DNA of 11,718 nt from assembly GCA_023230905.1 (NCBI GenBank), contig JALNWL010000062.1:1-11718 (forward strand). The letters are read 5' to 3'. The notes under the pieces are model-generated. The model did no database searches. It saw only the letters and a program-made list of their open reading frames with translations, and had not been told where the DNA came from. Both the position numbers and the translations under genes were made by a program. This DNA is from Syntrophales bacterium (lineage in GTDB: Bacteria; Desulfobacterota; Syntrophia; Syntrophales; UBA2251). Positions 1 through 6,317 of the stretch are shown piece after piece (position 1 is the stretch's first letter; every line of letters starts with the position of its first letter).

Positions 1-80
1 AAGGTCGCGGCCGGAAGCGAAAAAACAAAAAGGAGCACGACGAGGAGCTGGATCATGGCGGTCGGTAGGCACTTCTGCAT
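1..80 (-). CDS. N-terminus of an exported protein (partial, runs off left edge)
   Basis: Reading leftwards from an ATG at 80..78, the first 26 codons form a typical Sec signal peptide: a short polar start with one Lys (MQKCLPTAM), a hydrophobic core rich in Leu and Val (IQLLVVLLFVF), then SLPAAT, which looks like a signal peptidase I cleavage region. A purine-rich ribosome site (AAAGGA) lies about 10 bases upstream of this ATG. A second in-frame ATG at 56..54 would leave too short a leader. The gene is co-oriented with tsaC but has its own promoter at 243..216, leaving a leader of about 130 bases. The mature protein is outside the window, so no function can be given. I infer a periplasmic, outer-membrane or secreted product. 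Confidence 0.6.
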   Translation of the reverse strand, partial: MQKCLPTAMIQLLVVLLFVFSLPAAT

Positions 81-215
81 CGTGAATTTATCCTTTCTTT
101 CAAGAGAGTGCTGTGAGTTCAGCAAGAGCCAACGTACTGGGGGAGAAAATCACACAACGTCGACGATGGAGAAAAGAGCCCTGAAAAAAATGCCAATGAA
201 TCACTTGGCTCGCAT

Positions 216-243
216 TTTATAGGGGTGCGGGAGGCCTTGTCAA
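216..243 (-). promoter_or_regulatory. sigma70-type promoter for the exported-protein gene
   Basis: On the minus strand a perfect -35 hexamer TTGACA (243..238) is followed after 16 bases by TATAAA (221..216). The predicted start is near 209, giving a leader of about 130 bases before the ATG at 80. No other minus-strand gene begins between here and position 80. Confidence 0.65.
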
Positions 244-267
244 GCGGATTTCTCAACTTGGGAGGTA

Positions 268-292
268 GAATTGTGAGACCAATTTCACACAG
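268..292. promoter_or_regulatory. Operator-like palindrome upstream of the promoter
   Basis: The stretch holds TTGTGAGACCA (271-281), which fits the FadR-subfamily GntR operator consensus TNGTNNNACNA, within the imperfect palindrome AATTGTGAGACCAATT (269-284). It also carries TGTGA (272-276) and TCACA (285-289) half-sites, as in CRP-type sites but with 8 rather than 6 bases between them. Its centre lies about 67-71 bases upstream of the predicted start of the promoter at 243..216, a position suited to an activator. The regulator is not in the window, so this is a motif-level inference. Confidence 0.35.
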
Positions 293-320
293 CGAGACTT
301 TTGCGCAACAGCCTATTTTT

Positions 321-400
321 GTCATTTTGACCGAAGGGAGAAATCTTCAATAAATCGCATTCATGAAAGATTTCTCGTCGCTCGTGCTCCTCGAAATGAC
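321..400. repeat. Interspersed long-hairpin repeat, copy 1 (intact)
   Basis: An 80-base element with inverted ends: GTCATTTTGA (321-330) against TCGAAATGAC (391-400), one mismatch. Nested inside is a perfect inverted pair, GAGAAATCTT (338-347) and AAGATTTCTC (367-376). Its left arm matches a second copy at 3514-3540 at 26 of 27 bases. It contains no credible gene and lies between tsaC and the exported-protein gene. It looks like a non-coding dispersed repeat, possibly mobilised in trans. Confidence 0.75.
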
Positions 401-458
401 GGGATGCAAAGGCCTAATGGCACGTATGAAGTGGCTCACACAGCGGGCGGGTGCGGAG

Positions 459-484
459 CGGCGGCGCCGGTGGGGCTGCCGCCG
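459..484. repeat. GC-rich inverted repeat just after tsaC
   Basis: CGGCGGC (459-465) and GCCGCCG (478-484) form a perfect 7-bp stem with a 12-base loop. It begins 4 bases past the tsaC stop codon on the minus strand. No T-run follows it in that direction, so it is not a classical intrinsic terminator; it may protect the 3' end of the mRNA or be chance in GC-rich DNA. Confidence 0.3.
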
Positions 485-487
485 GGG

Positions 488-1132
488 TTACCGGGGCGGG
501 CCTTTCCGGAGGATCCGGTCCGGGGGAACGGCGCCCTCCCGGAGGACCGTGGGCGGGTCCGTCGTGACGTCGAGGACGGTGGAGCCCCGGCCGCCGGGGG
601 TCGGACCGCCGTCGAGGATGACGTTGGGTGCGGGGCGCTGGAGATTCACCCGGACGTCTCGCGCCGAGACGGCCTCCTGCCGGCCGCTGAGGTTGGCGCT
701 CGTGGCGGTCAGGGGGCCGCCGAGGCGACGGGCCAGTTCGCGGGCGACGGGATGGCTGGAGAGCCGGATGCCGATCTTGCCCGTGCCCCCCGTGAGGAGC
801 GGCGGGACGCATGGCGCGGCCCGGAAGACGAGCGTCAGCGGACCGGGCCAGAAGTCCCGCATGAGGGGAAGGGCGACGTCGGGGACGTCGGCGACGAGCG
901 ACGTCAGGTCGTCACGGGCGCCGATGATGACGGGGAGGGGATTCCGGAACCCGCGCCCCTTGATGGCGTAAATCTTTCGGACGGCCGCCTCGTTCAGGGC
1001 ATCGGCCCCCAGGCCGTAGAAGGTCTCCGTGGGGTAGGCGACCGTCCCGCCGCGCCTCAGCAGGGCCAGCGCCCGCGCCAGCGTCTCCGGCTCGGGCGCC
1101 TCCGGATCCACCGTCCAGATCTCCATCATCAT
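488..1132 (-). CDS. tsaC: L-threonylcarbamoyladenylate synthase (TsaC/Sua5/YrdC family)
   Basis: A 214-residue protein made of one YrdC-like domain. The family makes threonylcarbamoyl-AMP from threonine, bicarbonate and ATP in the cytoplasm; TsaBDE then transfer the group to A37 of ANN-decoding tRNAs (t6A). Visible signatures are the N-terminal GGTVAYPTETFYGLG, the KIYAIKGR stretch that lines the active site, the WPGPLTLV block, the GKIGIRL segment and TATSANLSG. The length fits the short TsaC form; the extra C-terminal domain of long Sua5 proteins is absent. Three ATG codons stand in tandem (1132..1124), so the exact start is uncertain by up to two residues; a G-rich site (AGGGG) precedes them. 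Its start is only 10 bases downstream of the purE stop codon, so it is very likely cotranscribed with purE. It is not a purine enzyme, but its place in this operon is unambiguous. Confidence 0.93.
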   Translation of the reverse strand: MMMEIWTVDPEAPEPETLARALALLRRGGTVAYPTETFYGLGADALNEAAVRKIYAIKGRGFRNPLPVIIGARDDLTSLVADVPDVALPLMRDFWPGPLTLVFRAAPCVPPLLTGGTGKIGIRLSSHPVARELARRLGGPLTATSANLSGRQEAVSARDVRVNLQRPAPNVILDGGPTPGGRGSTVLDVTTDPPTVLREGAVPPDRILRKGPPR

Positions 1133-1142
1133 TCAGCCCCTG

Positions 1143-1649
1143 TCACCCCAGCTTCAGATTCTCGTGCTTGCGCTCGATGTCCCGGGCCATCTGCTCGATG
1201 TAGGCCTTCAATTTCTCATGCAATTTCTTGTCGGCGAGGGCGAGGAGGCGGACGGCGAACAGGGCCGCGTTCTTCGCGCCGGGCTTGCCGATCGCCATCG
1301 TGGCGACGGGGATGCCGCCGGGCATCTGGACGGTGGCGAGGAGCGCGTCCAGGCCCTTGAGGGCGGTCGCGTCGATGGGGACGCCGATGACGGGCAGCGG
1401 GGTTTGGGAGGCGATTACCCCGGCCAGGTGGGCGGCCGCGCCCGCCCCGACGATGACGACCTTGACGCCCCGGGCGGCGGCCCCGGTCGCGAAGGCGGCG
1501 GTCCGCTCCGGCGAGCGGTGGGCGGAGGTGAGAAAGACCTCGCAGGGGACCCCGAAGGCATTCAGGATGGTGATCGCCTCTTCCATCACGGGCAGGTCCG
1601 AATCGCTGCCCATGACGACGCTGACGGCGGGATGTTTTTTCTCCTTCAT
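1143..1649 (-). CDS. purE: N5-carboxyaminoimidazole ribonucleotide mutase (class I PurE)
   Basis: A 168-residue cytoplasmic enzyme of de novo purine synthesis. Class I PurE moves the carboxylate of N5-CAIR to C4 to give CAIR. The phosphate-binding GSDSDLP (residues 14-20), the catalytic-region SAHRSPER (42-49, conserved His44), GAGAAAHLAGV (68-78) and DALLATVQMPGGIPVAT (101-117) are all present. SAHR rather than SAHK places it with class I enzymes, which normally depend on PurK; no purK lies in the window. The ATG at 1649 has a good ribosome site (GGAGG, about 7 bases upstream). It precedes tsaC by 10 bases and follows purH across a 139-base gap holding two REP-like palindromes. Length is normal for the family. 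Confidence 0.96.
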   Translation of the reverse strand: MKEKKHPAVSVVMGSDSDLPVMEEAITILNAFGVPCEVFLTSAHRSPERTAAFATGAAARGVKVVIVGAGAAAHLAGVIASQTPLPVIGVPIDATALKGLDALLATVQMPGGIPVATMAIGKPGAKNAALFAVRLLALADKKLHEKLKAYIEQMARDIERKHENLKLG

Positions 1650-1693
1650 CGTGTGTCCTCCGCGTTCCGGGGATCGTTGCGGTTTCCCTTGCC

Positions 1694-1721
1694 CGTCCTT
1701 CCCGCCTATACGGGAATGACG
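1694..1721. repeat. REP-like palindrome, copy A (purE-purH gap)
   Basis: CGTCCTTCCCG (1694-1704) and CGGGAATGACG (1711-1721) are inverted with one mismatch and a 6-base loop. This resembles the widespread bacterial CGTCATTCCCG palindromes. A sister copy lies 61 bases to the right. Confidence 0.65.
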
Positions 1722-1754
1722 AGGATTTGGGCAACCTGAAATTGCGGCATCAAC

Positions 1755-1782
1755 CGTCCTTCCCGCCGGCGCGGGAACGACG
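1755..1782. repeat. REP-like palindrome, copy B (purE-purH gap)
   Basis: CGTCCTTCCCG (1755-1765) and CGGGAACGACG (1772-1782) are inverted with one mismatch. The left arm is identical to that of copy A. It ends 6 bases from the purH stop codon on the minus strand, so it could stabilise or attenuate the purH 3' end. Confidence 0.65.
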
Positions 1783-1788
1783 GGGCCC

Positions 1789-3357
1789 TCAGTGCTTGAA
1801 ATGGCGGACGCCGGTGAAGATCATGGCGATGCCGTGCTCGTCCGCCGCCTGGATGGCCTCCTCGTCGCGGACGGAGCCGCCCGGCTGAATGATCGCCTTG
1901 ATTCCCGCCTCCGCGGCCATGTCCACGCCGTCCCGGAAGGGGAAGAAGGCGTCGGAGGCAAGAACCGCCCCCTCCGTGGGGAGGATGGCCTTCATCTTTG
2001 CGATCTTGACCGAATCGACGCGGCTCATCTGGCCCGCCCCCACGCCGACGAGCTGGTCCTTCGTCGCGTAGACGATGGCGTTGGACTTCACGTGCTTGAC
2101 GACGCGCCAGGCGAAGTCGAGGGCCTGGTATTCGTCCTCCGTGGGGGCGCGCTTCGTGACGACCTTGGCCTGGCGGATGTCGAAGGGCGCGCGGTCCCGG
2201 TCCTGGACGAGGAGCCCCCCCACGACCCGCCGGAAGTCGAGGCCGGACGGACCCGGGAGCTCCGCCGCCGGGATCTCCAGGACGCGGACGTTCTTCTTCG
2301 CGCCGAGGATGGCCCGGGCCTCGTCGGTGAAGGCCGGGGCGAGGATGACCTCGAGGAAGGTCTTGGCCAGTTCCTCGGCGGTCGCCTGGTCCACGGGCCG
2401 GTTGAAGGCGACGATGCCGCCGAAGGCGGAGACGGGGTCGGTTTCCATGGCCTTCCGGTAGGCCTCGGCGAGGCTCGCCGCCGCGGTCGCCGCGCCGCAG
2501 GGGTTGGCGTGCTTCATGATGATCGCCGCCGGCCGTTCGAAATCGGCGACCATGTTCCAGGCCGCGTCTGCGTCCATGATGTTGTTGTAGGACAGCTCCT
2601 TGCCCTGGAGCTGACGCGCGTTGGCCACGGCGGCCACCACCGTCGCGGGCTCGCGGTAGAAGACGGCCTGCTGGTGGGGGTTCTCCCCGTAGCGGAGGTC
2701 CTGGGCCTTGGCGAACTGGACGGTAAAGGTGTCGGGGAAGGGGCGGAGGCCGCCGTCGGCGTCGATGCGGCCGAGGTAGTTCGAGATCGCGGCGTCGTAG
2801 CGGGCCGTGAGCTGGAAGGTCTTGACGGCCAGCGCGAAGGTCGTGGCCTCGGAGACCTTGCCGCCCGTCTCCTTCATCTCCGCGAGGATTTTTCCGTAGT
2901 CCGCCGGGTCGGTGACGACGGCGACGAAGCGGTGGTTCTTCGCGGCCGCCCGCAGCATCGTCGGCCCGCCGATGTCGATGTTCTCGACGGCCTCTTCCAG
3001 GGTGCAGCCCGCTTTGGCGACGGTGTCCTCGAAGCGGTAAAGGTTGATGACGACCATGTCGATCAGGTCGATGCCGTGCCCCTCCGCCGCCTTCACGTGG
3101 GCCGCGTTATCCCTCAGGGCGAGGAGACCGCCGTGGATCTTCGGGTGCAGGGTCTTCAGCCGACCGTCCATCATCTCCGGGAAACCCGTGTAGTCGGAGA
3201 CGTCCCGGACGGCGAGTCCCGCCGCCCGCAGTTGCGCCGCCGTGCCGCCCGTGGAGAGGATCTCCACGCCGAAGTCCGCCAGCCCCCGGGCGAACTCGAC
3301 GACGCCCGTCTTGTCCGTGACGCTGATCAGGACCCGCTTGATCGTGTTCATGTGCAT
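1789..3357 (-). CDS. purH: Bifunctional AICAR transformylase / IMP cyclohydrolase
   Basis: A 522-residue full-length PurH catalysing the last two steps of de novo purine synthesis: formylation of AICAR with 10-formyl-THF, then ring closure to IMP. The N-terminal cyclohydrolase (MGS-like) domain spans about residues 6-200, with SVTDKTG (12-18), STGGTA (35-40) and GRLKTLHPKIHGG (65-77). The transformylase domain follows, with RYGENPHQ (222-229), KELSYNN (253-259), the catalytic KHANPCG (282-288, Lys282/His283), VKSNAIVYA (423-431), GAGQMSRVDS (440-449) and the end GVRHFKH. The first ATG (3357) has GAGGAG 8 bases upstream, so it is preferred over the ATG two codons later. It lies between purD and purE, with repeats in both gaps. 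Nothing is missing or truncated. Confidence 0.97.
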   Translation of the reverse strand: MHMNTIKRVLISVTDKTGVVEFARGLADFGVEILSTGGTAAQLRAAGLAVRDVSDYTGFPEMMDGRLKTLHPKIHGGLLALRDNAAHVKAAEGHGIDLIDMVVINLYRFEDTVAKAGCTLEEAVENIDIGGPTMLRAAAKNHRFVAVVTDPADYGKILAEMKETGGKVSEATTFALAVKTFQLTARYDAAISNYLGRIDADGGLRPFPDTFTVQFAKAQDLRYGENPHQQAVFYREPATVVAAVANARQLQGKELSYNNIMDADAAWNMVADFERPAAIIMKHANPCGAATAAASLAEAYRKAMETDPVSAFGGIVAFNRPVDQATAEELAKTFLEVILAPAFTDEARAILGAKKNVRVLEIPAAELPGPSGLDFRRVVGGLLVQDRDRAPFDIRQAKVVTKRAPTEDEYQALDFAWRVVKHVKSNAIVYATKDQLVGVGAGQMSRVDSVKIAKMKAILPTEGAVLASDAFFPFRDGVDMAAEAGIKAIIQPGGSVRDEEAIQAADEHGIAMIFTGVRHFKH

Positions 3358-3388
3358 CGCTTTTGCTCCTCTAGGATGATTTTAGATG

Positions 3389-3415
3389 TTTTGTACAAAA
3401 GCCTTCCGAGGAAGG
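3389..3415. promoter_or_regulatory. Palindromes in the purH leader
   Basis: Two adjacent symmetric elements lie 31-58 bases upstream of the purH ATG: a perfect 12-bp palindrome TTTTGTACAAAA (3389-3400) and CCTTCC/GGAAGG (3402-3407 / 3410-3415). The first does not match the E. coli PurR operator (ACGCAAACGTTTGCGT). No convincing -35/-10 pair was found around it. They could be an operator or an mRNA hairpin. Confidence 0.3.
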
Positions 3416-3471
3416 TTCCGGAACTTACTCCCCGATGGGTCGTCGCCACGGGGGGCGTGAGGTGCTGTTTG

Positions 3472-3534
3472 GTCATTTCGGCCTTCGTCCGTGTTATTTC
3501 GATCTTCCTCCATGTCATTTCGACCGAAGGGAGA
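3472..3534. repeat. Three degenerate 21-base direct repeats
   Basis: Units starting at 3472 (GTCATTTCGGCCTTC), 3493 (GTTATTTCGATCTTC) and 3514 (GTCATTTCGACCGAA) are spaced by exactly 21 bases. The third is also the left end of the long-hairpin repeat, so the first two look like extra copies of that repeat's terminus. Confidence 0.6.
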
Positions 3535-3570
3535 AATCTTTAAGATTTCTCAATCGCTTGCGCTCCTTCG
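3514..3570. repeat. Interspersed long-hairpin repeat, copy 2 (right arm degraded)
   Basis: The left arm (3514-3540) matches copy 1 at 321-347 with one difference. The inner inverted pair GAGAAATCTT (3531-3540) and AAGATTTCTC (3542-3551) is perfect but almost without a loop. The outer right arm, where TCGAAATGAC is expected, is degraded and runs up to the purD stop codon (3577..3575). It could act as a 3' hairpin on purD mRNA. Confidence 0.65.
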
Positions 3571-3574
3571 TATT

Positions 3575-4903
3575 TTATTTCCCCCGCAGGGACTGCATGT
3601 GCCTGACGCGCTTGGCGATCAGCGGGGCCGTGCCGATGTCGGAACGGTGGTCCACCGGCCCCCGGATCGCCCCCACCGCCCGCTCGGCGATCGCCTCCGC
3701 CTGCGCCAGATCGTCGGCGATTCCCACGACGCCGATCGCGCGCGAGGTCGTCATGTACAGGCCGTCCGGCCGCTGGTCCACCGACGAATGGTAGAGCCGT
3801 GCGTCGCCCACGTCGCCCACCTCGATTTTGGCCGACGTGGAGCGGGCGTCCGGGTGGTCCTTGGGGAGGCCGTAGCCCTTCGGGACGACGTACTTGCATA
3901 CCGTCGCCCGCTTCGCGAAGCGGATGGGCAGGGCGTCGAGCGTGCCGGAGATCACGGCCCGGCAGACGGCGACGAAGTCCGTCTCCAGGAGGGGCAGGAT
4001 GTTCATCGCCTCCGGGTCGCCGAAGCGGGCGTTGTATTCGAGCAGCCGCACGCCGTCCGCGGTCGCCATGAACCCGCCGTACATGACGCCCTGGTAGTAT
4101 TCGCCCGTCTCCCGGTGGATGGCCTCGGCCACGCGCCTGGTGATGGCGAGCCCCGCCGCGACGTCCGCCGGCGTGAGGAAGGGAAGGGTGTGGTCGGCCA
4201 GGGAATACGATCCCATGCCGCCCGTGTTCGGCCCCCGGTCGTCGGCGAAACGGCGTTTGTGGTCCTGGACGGGCGGCGTGGCGACGACGTGGATGCCGTC
4301 GCAGAGGCACTGGAGTGAAAATTCCTCCCCCTCCAGGCGCTCCTCGACGGTGACGCTCGGGTGCTCCGCGAGGATCTCCCGGACGAGCGCCAGGGCCTCC
4401 GCCCTCGTCTCGAAGTGGTCCCCCTGGACGAGGACGCCCTTGCCGCCCGTCAGCCCGTCGGGCTTAAGGACGACGGCGGGGAGCGTCTCCAGAAAGTCGG
4501 CCACGCCGTCGAGGGACGTAAAGACGCGGTAGGCGACGTTTCCCGGGATCGCGTACTTGGCGCAGAGGTCCCGGGTGAAGGACTTGGAGGTTTCCAGCCG
4601 GGCGAGCGAGCGGGTCGGGCCGACGCCGGGGATGCCCGCGGCCGCGAGGGCGTCGACGACGCCGTGGCTCAAAGGATCTTCCGGACCGACCACGGCGAAT
4701 TCGCAGCGGCGCTCCCGGGCGAAGGCGACGATGGCCTTGAGATCGTGATAGGGGCCGATCAGGGTCCGCTCGGCCAGCGCGGCCAGGCCCGGATTGTTGG
4801 CCTTCATGCATGCGAAAAGACGGGGTTTTTCAGACGACCGGACCAGGGCCTCCGCCAGGGCGTGCTCCCGGGCCCCGTTGCCGATAAGGAGGATGTTGAC
4901 CAT
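3575..4903 (-). CDS. purD: Phosphoribosylamine-glycine ligase (GAR synthetase), divergent type
   Basis: A 442-residue ATP-grasp enzyme joining 5-phosphoribosylamine and glycine to form GAR, the second step of purine synthesis. Residues 2-16 (VNILLIGNGAREHAL) start the N domain; VGPEDPLSHGVVD (72-84) follows. The ATP-grasp core has KPDGLTGGKGV (147-157), EERLEGEEFSLQ (187-198), DDRGPNTGGMGSYS (221-234) and NARFGDPEAMN (291-301), so catalytic residues look intact. Two stretches differ from the usual bacterial form: ACMKANNPGLAAL (31-43) replaces the common APGNAGTA, and PEAMNILPLLETD replaces PETQ. These resemble archaeal PurD as I recall it. ATG at 4903 has AAGGAG about 11 bases upstream. It is the first gene of the minus-strand block and is divergent from the CorC operon. 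The repeat at 3472-3570 separates it from purH. Confidence 0.95.
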   Translation of the reverse strand: MVNILLIGNGAREHALAEALVRSSEKPRLFACMKANNPGLAALAERTLIGPYHDLKAIVAFARERRCEFAVVGPEDPLSHGVVDALAAAGIPGVGPTRSLARLETSKSFTRDLCAKYAIPGNVAYRVFTSLDGVADFLETLPAVVLKPDGLTGGKGVLVQGDHFETRAEALALVREILAEHPSVTVEERLEGEEFSLQCLCDGIHVVATPPVQDHKRRFADDRGPNTGGMGSYSLADHTLPFLTPADVAAGLAITRRVAEAIHRETGEYYQGVMYGGFMATADGVRLLEYNARFGDPEAMNILPLLETDFVAVCRAVISGTLDALPIRFAKRATVCKYVVPKGYGLPKDHPDARSTSAKIEVGDVGDARLYHSSVDQRPDGLYMTTSRAIGVVGIADDLAQAEAIAERAVGAIRGPVDHRSDIGTAPLIAKRVRHMQSLRGK

Positions 4904-4943
4904 GGGGGTGGATTCTCCTTGGGGGTGAAGCGATTTCGGATTC

Positions 4944-4971
4944 CTTTAACTGAAAACGACCGGGGCGTCAA
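4944..4971 (-). promoter_or_regulatory. Possible promoter for the purD operon
   Basis: On the minus strand, TTGACG (4971..4966) precedes TTAAAG (4949..4944) by 16 bases, with an expected start near 4937, about 34 bases before the purD ATG. The -35 is good and the -10 is weak. It is the best candidate found in the 145-base divergent region. Confidence 0.35.
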
Positions 4972-5001
4972 CCTTTACGCGATTTCCGTTCTAAGGTTTC
5001 C

Positions 5002-5030
5002 GACAAAACATTTGTCAGTAACCGGAGGAA
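5002..5030 (+). promoter_or_regulatory. Inverted repeat and distant ribosome site before the CorC operon
   Basis: GACAAA (5002-5007) and TTTGTC (5011-5016) form a perfect 6-bp inverted repeat. A strong Shine-Dalgarno GGAGGAA follows (5024-5030) but lies 18 bases before the ATG at 5049, which is further than usual. A stop codon (5019-5021) closes the frame upstream and no nearer in-frame start exists, so the ATG stands. Confidence 0.35.
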
Positions 5031-5048
5031 TCTGCTAAAGCTTACCCC

Positions 5049-6317
5049 ATGGACCCCCTGATTACCCTCAAACTCGTCTTGGTCGGCTTTCTGTTCCTCC
5101 TGTCAGGCTTCTTTTCCTGCTCCGAGGCGGCCCTGTTTTCGCTCACCCCGCTGCACCTGCACAAGATGGCGGAAGACCGCCTGCCTTTCCTCGCCACCGT
5201 CCGTGCCCTGACCGCCCGCCCGAAGCGCCTGCTCATCACGATCGTCGTGGGAAACGAGATCGTCAACATCGCCATCTCCGTGTTCATGGCGTCGATCTTC
5301 CTCTCTCTCTTTCCGGTGGACGGCGCCTGGATGGCCGTCATCGTCACGACCCTCCTTTTGCTGGTCTTCGGTGAGACCATCCCGAAGACCTTCGGCGTCG
5401 TCTACACCATGAGCCTGAGCGCCTTCTTCTCTCCCCTCCTGAATCTCTTCAGCCGGGTGGAGAAGCCGGTCGTCTGGGCGCTTGAGGCGATCTCGGAGCG
5501 GTTCGTGTCCCTCCTGACACGCGAGGGGGAAAGTCCGCGCAGCGCGCTGACGGAACGGGAGTTTCGCACGCTCCTGGACGCGGGCGAACGGGAAGGGGCG
5601 ATCGAGAGCGCCCAGCGGGACCTGATCCACCGCGTCTTCGATCTCGGGGACAAGCCGGTCGTGGAGGTGATGGTGCCCCGGGTGGACATGTTTTGCCTGC
5701 CGCAATCGCTCGCCCCCCGGGACATGCTCCGGGAAGTCGTGGCGGCCCGGCATTCCCGGGTTCCGATCTGCGGCGCCGACCGCGACGACATCGTGGGGAT
5801 CCTCCTTGCGAAGGATCTCTTGGCCGGGTTCAGGAACGGAGAGCCGGTCACCGGGATCCAGCAGCTCCTGCAGAAGCCCTTCTTCATTCCGGAGGTGCGG
5901 CCCGCGGGCAGCGTCCTCAAGGATTTCCAGGCGCGCCGCACACAGATCGCCATCGTGGTGGACGAGTACGGTGGTGTCTCCGGGCTGGTCACGATCGAGG
6001 ACATTCTGGAGGACCTGTTCGAGGACCTTTACGACGAGCACGGGATCGGGGAAACGCTCTGGCGCCGCGTTGACGAGAAAACCCTCGTGGTTTCCGGAAA
6101 AATGCCCTTCGACGACCTCAGGGAACTCCTCACGGACCTCGCCTCCGACGAGGAGTTCGAGACCGTGGGCGGATTCGTCTTCCATCTCTTCGGACGGCTC
6201 CCCGCCGCGGGCGACGCCGTCGTCCACGCGGGCCGCCGTTTCCGCGTGGAGAAGATGGGCCGAGCCAGGATCCTCCGCGTGCGGATCGAAACGGCCGAGA
6301 CGGAGGCGGACGGATGA
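5049..6317 (+). CDS. CNNM/CorC (HlyC/CorC) family membrane protein with CBS pair, paralog 1
   Basis: A 422-residue inner-membrane protein with the standard three-part layout. A CNNM (DUF21) membrane domain (about 1-190) carries FLFLLSGFFSCSEAALFSL (14-32), the GNEIVNIAIS segment (68-77) and GETIPK (108-113), the conserved motif tied to Mg2+ binding in this family. A CBS pair follows (about 200-325: VMVPRVDM, SRVPI, VDEYGGVSGLVTIEDILEDL), which usually binds ATP or AMP. The C-terminal CorC_HlyC domain (about 335-415) has GKMPFDDL and TVGGFVFHLFGRLP. The family is linked to Mg2+ or other divalent-cation export and resistance; the exact substrate is not readable here. Its last bases overlap the start of paralog 2 (ATGA at 6314-6317), implying translational coupling. 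The start is fixed by the upstream stop codon at 5019-5021. Confidence 0.93.
   Translation: MDPLITLKLVLVGFLFLLSGFFSCSEAALFSLTPLHLHKMAEDRLPFLATVRALTARPKRLLITIVVGNEIVNIAISVFMASIFLSLFPVDGAWMAVIVTTLLLLVFGETIPKTFGVVYTMSLSAFFSPLLNLFSRVEKPVVWALEAISERFVSLLTREGESPRSALTEREFRTLLDAGEREGAIESAQRDLIHRVFDLGDKPVVEVMVPRVDMFCLPQSLAPRDMLREVVAARHSRVPICGADRDDIVGILLAKDLLAGFRNGEPVTGIQQLLQKPFFIPEVRPAGSVLKDFQARRTQIAIVVDEYGGVSGLVTIEDILEDLFEDLYDEHGIGETLWRRVDEKTLVVSGKMPFDDLRELLTDLASDEEFETVGGFVFHLFGRLPAAGDAVVHAGRRFRVEKMGRARILRVRIETAETEADG

Noticed and set aside
119..325. A 68-codon minus-strand open frame
   Set aside because: It covers the promoter at 243..216 and part of the repeat arm, has no clear ribosome site and no recognisable domain.
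459..484. Intrinsic terminator for the pur-tsaC operon
   Set aside because: The stem is good but no T-run follows on the minus strand, so it is listed only as an inverted repeat.
363..1360. Plus-strand open frames over the hairpin repeat and tsaC/purE
   Set aside because: They begin in or beside the repeat and continue antisense to tsaC and purE; Arg/Gly/Pro-rich products without motifs.
1792..3543. A 583-codon open frame antisense to purH
   Set aside because: It mirrors purH, a full-length enzyme with all motifs. The opposite frame is open because of high GC at third positions; its product is a low-complexity Arg/Gly/Val/Asp-rich sequence without a recognisable domain.
321..3570. The spaced repeats considered as a CRISPR array or transposon ends
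   Set aside because: Copies are few, irregularly spaced and lie between housekeeping genes; there is no cas gene, transposase or uniform spacer length.
3540..4310. A minus-strand open frame in a different frame of purD that reads into the repeat
   Set aside because: It is a shadow of purD, whose correct frame contains every ATP-grasp motif.
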